From an uncultured Oscillospiraceae bacterium (GTDB taxonomy: Bacteria; Bacillota; Clostridia; Oscillospirales; Oscillospiraceae), in assembly GCA_934511545.1 (NCBI GenBank), contig CAKSWM010000008.1, forward strand, positions 1 through 15,834: DNA of 15,834 nt, given 5' to 3'. The notes under the pieces were generated by a model that made no database searches, was not told the origin of the DNA, and worked only from the letters and a program-made list of their open reading frames with translations. The position numbers and the translations under genes were made by a program. Shown piece after piece: positions 13,244-15,834 of the stretch. Each line of letters begins with the position of its first letter. Position 1 is the stretch's first letter.

Positions 13244-13267
13244 GCCTGTAACGGTATTCACGGTCTG

Positions 13268-13305
13268 AACATAAATATATGTTTAGATACAAAGTATTGT
13301 AATAC
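13268..13305. promoter_or_regulatory. Two short palindromes upstream of the cysK-like gene
   Basis: AACATA-AATA-TATGTT (13268-13283) and GTATT-GT-AATAC (13294-13305) are both perfect inverted repeats. The second overlaps the proposed -35 box of the cysK-like promoter. They could be repressor or activator sites; no binding protein is suggested by the context. Confidence 0.4.
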
Positions 13306-13325
13306 AGGGCTTTGTGTGCTAAACT
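13297..13325 (+). promoter_or_regulatory. Likely promoter of the cysK-like/rlmA/mntP unit
   Basis: TTGTAA (13297-13302) is followed after 17 bases by TAAACT (13320-13325), which is preceded by TGC as in an extended -10 promoter. Each box has four of six matches. The start would lie near 13332, about 30 bases before the ATG. Confidence 0.45.
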
Positions 13326-13360
13326 GAAAGTTACTCTGCAAATCAAAAGGGGAAAACAAT

Positions 13361-14293
13361 ATGGTATATAACAACGTGCTCGAGGCTGTCGGGCACACTC
13401 CCATGATACGGCTGTCCCGTATGGTGCCGGAAAACAGCGCCGAGGTCCTTGTAAAATACGAAGGGCTTAATGTCGGCGGCTCGATAAAGACCCGCACGGC
13501 CTGGAACATGATCCTGGCCGGAGAAAAGGCCGGCGTTATAAAGCCCGATACGATAATCGTTGAGCCCACCAGCGGCAACCAGGGCATCGGGCTCGCTCTT
13601 GTCGGCGCCGTCCGCGGCTACAAGACCATCATAATCATGCCCGATTCCGTCAGTCAGGAGCGCCGCTTGCTGGTGCAGCACTACGGAGCGGAGGTAATGC
13701 TCATCCATGACGCCGGAAACATCGGCGACTGTATCGCCGAATGCCTCAGCACCGCGCTGCGCATGGCGGAGGAAGATCCCCGCGTATTTGTCCCCGAGCA
13801 GTTTTCCAACCCCAACAACCCGCTGGCACACAGGAATCACACCGCGCTTGAGATCATGGAACAGGTCGCCGGTCCTATCCACGGCTTCTGTTCCGGCATC
13901 GGCACCGGCGGCACCATATCCGGCATAGGCGAGGTGCTCCGGGCTCAGAATCCGGACATCGTGATCTGGGCGGTCGAACCCGAAAACGCCGCGATACTTT
14001 CCGGCGGCAGCATCGGCACCCATCTTCAGATGGGCATAGGAGACGGCATCGTTCCCGAAAATCTGAACAAACAGATCTATGACGACATCTATATCGCAAC
14101 GGATGAAGAGGCCATAACCACGGCCAAGCAGCTGGCAAGCATGGAAGGGCTCATGTGCGGCATCTCCAGCGGCACAAACGTCGCCGCCGCGCTCAAGCTT
14201 GCCGCCAGACTCGGCCCCGGTAAGACCGTTGTCACTGTCCTTCCGGACACCGCCGAGCGCTATTTCAGCACTCCTCTCTTTGAAAATGACTGA
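13361..14293 (+). CDS. Cysteine-synthase-family PLP enzyme with altered active-site motifs
   Basis: This 310-residue protein is a fold-type II PLP enzyme of the CysK/CysM/CBS family. The PLP lysine is K43, but in GGSIKTR and not in the usual N-P-x-x-S-x-K-D-R. The substrate-binding loop is TSGNQ (residues 70-74) where most members have TSGNT. The phosphate-binding loop GTGGTISG, the late SSGTN segment and the C-terminal TVLPDTAERYFSTPLF are normal. The region usually reading G-x-H-K-I-Q-G-I-G is HLQMGIGDG. It probably makes a cysteine-like or other beta-substituted amino acid from an O-activated serine; whether the substrate is O-acetylserine is uncertain. The start is ATG at 13361 behind AAAAGGGG. 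Its last bases overlap the rlmA start (ATGACTGA). No serine acetyltransferase is seen nearby. Confidence 0.88.
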   Translation: MVYNNVLEAVGHTPMIRLSRMVPENSAEVLVKYEGLNVGGSIKTRTAWNMILAGEKAGVIKPDTIIVEPTSGNQGIGLALVGAVRGYKTIIIMPDSVSQERRLLVQHYGAEVMLIHDAGNIGDCIAECLSTALRMAEEDPRVFVPEQFSNPNNPLAHRNHTALEIMEQVAGPIHGFCSGIGTGGTISGIGEVLRAQNPDIVIWAVEPENAAILSGGSIGTHLQMGIGDGIVPENLNKQIYDDIYIATDEEAITTAKQLASMEGLMCGISSGTNVAAALKLAARLGPGKTVVTVLPDTAERYFSTPLFEND

Positions 14294-15119
14294 GGGAAGC
14301 GTTTCACTTTTTCGCTGCCCTCTGTGCGGCGCCCCGCTCTCTGTTATGAGCGGGGCCTGCAAATGTCCGTCAGGGCACAGCTTTGACATCGCAAAAGAGG
14401 GTTATGTAAACCTTCTTCCCGCCAACCGCAAGCACTCCAAAGAGCCCGGGGATGACGCAGGCATGGCTCTGGCCCGCCGCGAGTTTCTTTCCGGCGGCAG
14501 CTATGCCCCGCTGGCCGGCACGCTGGCGGAGCTCTGCGTTGAGCTTGCCCCCGAAAAAGCCGTTATGATCGATTCCGGCTGCGGCGAGGGATATTACACG
14601 GCCCGGATACTCGCATCTCTCCAAAGTGCGGGAATTTCCGCCCGGGCAGCGGGCGTCGATCTGTCCAGACCCTCCGTCAGAAAAGCGGCAAAGCTCTGCC
14701 GTGATGCTGAATTTGCGATCGCCTCGGTATATCATCTTCCGATTTCGGACAAGTGTGCGGATATTCTCGTCAACTGCTTCTCGCCCCTCGCGATCGATGA
14801 ATTCCGCCGGGTCATTCGCTCCGGAGGATACTATATTTATGTTGTTCCCGCCGCCGGACATTTGTGGGAGCTGAAGCAGGTCCTCTATGATTCTCCATAT
14901 CCCAACGCCGAGGAGAACATTCTTTACGACGGCTTTGAATATGACCGGGTCGTTCCCGTCACGTTCAGTATGCTTCTCGAACAGCAAGCTCTTACTAACC
15001 TTTTTCGCATGACCCCATATTACTGGAAAACTCCGCAGGCGGGCGCAGAAAAGCTCGCTCAACTTGATAAACTGAAAATCACGGCGGACTTCCGCATACA
15101 TGTTTTCCGCCGCAAATAG
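14286..15119 (+). CDS. rlmA: 23S rRNA (guanine-N1)-methyltransferase, RlmA type
   Basis: This 277-residue protein has the N-terminal zinc finger of RlmA/TlrB enzymes, with C11, C14, C27 and H31 as ligands, followed by GHSFDIAKEGYVNLL, the best-known motif of the family. The SAM-binding loop is DSGCGEGYY (residues 96-104) and the methyltransferase domain continues to the C-terminus. These enzymes methylate N1 of a guanine in the helix 35 loop of 23S rRNA: G745 in Escherichia coli (RlmA-I), G748 in Gram-positive bacteria (RlmA-II/TlrB, linked to tylosin resistance). The host suggests the G748 type. The start is ATG at 14286, overlapping the cysK-like stop by eight bases; the open frame upstream to 14199 lies inside that gene. 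No strong ribosome binding site is visible, so translation is probably coupled. Confidence 0.92.
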   Translation: MTEGSVSLFRCPLCGAPLSVMSGACKCPSGHSFDIAKEGYVNLLPANRKHSKEPGDDAGMALARREFLSGGSYAPLAGTLAELCVELAPEKAVMIDSGCGEGYYTARILASLQSAGISARAAGVDLSRPSVRKAAKLCRDAEFAIASVYHLPISDKCADILVNCFSPLAIDEFRRVIRSGGYYIYVVPAAGHLWELKQVLYDSPYPNAEENILYDGFEYDRVVPVTFSMLLEQQALTNLFRMTPYYWKTPQAGAEKLAQLDKLKITADFRIHVFRRK

Positions 15120-15150
15120 ACTTAATTGATCAATCACTCGGAGGGACACA

Positions 15151-15738
15151 ATGAGCTTTATTGAACTTCTGCTTGTCGGCGTCGGCCTTTCCATGGATGC
15201 CTTTGCCGTTTCGCTCTGTAAGGGCATGAACATGAGAAAGCTTGATTATCGCCGTTCGTTTTTCATTGCGTTGTTTTTCGGCGGTTTTCAGGCGATCATG
15301 CCGCTCATCGGCTGGATGCTCGGCACGCAGTTTGAAAAGTACATAACGCGCTTTGACCATTGGATAACCTTTATCCTGCTGGGCTTTATCGGCGGCAAAA
15401 TGCTTTGGGACGCCATAAAGGGCGAAGAGCCGGACGACGATGACGACTGCCGCACGATCGGAAAAGCCTTCTTCATCGAGCTTACGATCCTCGCCGTCGC
15501 CACCAGCATCGATGCGCTGGCCGTCGGCATCACGCTCGCCCTGCTGCCGGGAACGAGCATCTGGCTGTCCATCAGCACGATCGGCGTCATTACCTTTATA
15601 ATTTCCTTCTGCGGCGTTGTGATTGGCAACCGGTTCGGCGTCAAATTCCAGCGCGTCTCCCAGATCGCGGGCGGCGCGATCCTTATCCTGATCGGACTTA
15701 AGATACTGCTCGAGCACCTTGGCCTGTTTGTATTCTGA
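15151..15738 (+). CDS. mntP: Manganese efflux pump MntP
   Basis: This 195-residue membrane protein is MntP (DUF204). It has two repeated three-helix halves, each with its conserved acidic motif: SMDAFAVSL at residues 14-22 and ATSIDALAVGI in the second half. An acidic, cytoplasmic loop (EEPDDDDDCR) joins the halves. The length is normal for the family. The start is ATG at 15151 with GGAGGG six bases upstream. It exports Mn2+ across the cytoplasmic membrane when the metal is in excess. In many bacteria mntP is controlled by a yybP-ykoY riboswitch or MntR, but the gap upstream is only 31 bases, so it is probably read from the rlmA/cysK-like transcript. Confidence 0.95.
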   Translation: MSFIELLLVGVGLSMDAFAVSLCKGMNMRKLDYRRSFFIALFFGGFQAIMPLIGWMLGTQFEKYITRFDHWITFILLGFIGGKMLWDAIKGEEPDDDDDCRTIGKAFFIELTILAVATSIDALAVGITLALLPGTSIWLSISTIGVITFIISFCGVVIGNRFGVKFQRVSQIAGGAILILIGLKILLEHLGLFVF

Positions 15739-15741
15739 GCT

Positions 15742-15834
15742 ATGAAAAACAGTTACCGCTTTTTCTTCAACCGGGAGTGCGAATACTTCCCCTGTCACAG
15801 CGGCGCGGATCCCGAACGCTTCAACTGTCTGTTC
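15742..15834 (+). CDS. Cysteine-rich small domain protein (N-terminal 31 residues, cut by window edge)
   Basis: The visible start, MKNSYRFFFNRECEYFPCHS followed by GADPERFNCLF, has the N-R-E-C-E-Y-F-P-C-H pattern of the cysteine-rich small domain family (PF04071), a probable metal-binding module of unknown exact function. In other Clostridia the domain often occurs near cobalamin genes. The ATG lies three bases after the mntP stop, so it is likely in the same transcript, but no clear ribosome binding site is visible. The rest of the protein is outside the window. Confidence 0.75.
   Translation, partial: MKNSYRFFFNRECEYFPCHSGADPERFNCLF

Noticed and set aside
13211..13248. Shared regulatory element between the ABC leader (GTCAGGCTGAC) and the operon terminator (CAGGCTGACGGGAG)
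   Set aside because: The matching words are short and GC-rich; the downstream copy is fully explained as a terminator stem.
15120..15150. yybP-ykoY manganese riboswitch before mntP
   Set aside because: The gap is 31 bases, far too short for this riboswitch, and no conserved elements are visible.
1..15834. CRISPR arrays, tRNA/rRNA genes, transposons or prophage genes
   Set aside because: No spaced direct repeats, tRNA cloverleaf, transposase, integrase or terminal repeats were seen on either strand.

Overview
The window reads as chromosome of a spore-forming, high-GC member of the Clostridia (Oscillospiraceae/Ruminococcaceae-like). The main reasons are a complete spoIIIA operon (spoIIIAA to spoIIIAH), Gram-positive style ribosome binding sites, TTG/GTG starts on several genes, a lipoprotein-type binding protein and low-GC promoter gaps between GC-rich genes. 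The taxon is inferred from gene content and composition, not from a marker gene.

Layout. Positions 1-884 (minus): a MarR-family repressor and the start of an ABC exporter, coupled by a 7-base overlap and cut off by the window edge. Positions 885-1116: a divergent promoter gap with a strong minus-strand promoter and a palindromic operator candidate for the MarR gene, and a sigma-E-like promoter facing spoIIIA. Positions 1117-5753 (plus): the eight spoIIIA genes, mostly overlapping, which build the mother-cell side of the forespore feeding channel. Positions 5765-5797: a strong hairpin between convergent units. Positions 5802-8281 (minus): a three-gene unit with stop/start overlaps: an O-antigen-ligase-like membrane protein, a 65-residue single-span protein of unknown role, and a TatD-family deoxyribonuclease. 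Positions 8282-8636: a 355-base divergent regulatory gap with two good promoters and several inverted repeats. Positions 8637-13184 (plus): a ribose-type ABC uptake operon (double ATPase, two different permeases, lipoprotein binding protein) ending in a clear terminator. Positions 13361-15834 (plus): a divergent cysteine-synthase-like PLP enzyme, an RlmA-type 23S rRNA methyltransferase, the MntP manganese exporter and the start of a small cysteine-rich protein.

How the genes work together. The spoIIIA products form one complex. The ABC operon encodes a complete importer but carries no catabolic enzyme or regulator, so its substrate is open. The MarR/exporter pair looks like a drug- or metabolite-induced efflux module. 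No phage, transposon, CRISPR, tRNA or rRNA was seen. I found no wholly new multi-gene system. The points most worth a second look are the start of spoIIIAE, the altered active-site motifs of the CysK-like enzyme, the operator-like repeats in the three divergent or upstream gaps, a possible structured leader that pairs with the ribosome binding site of the ABC operon, and the unknown 65-residue membrane protein.
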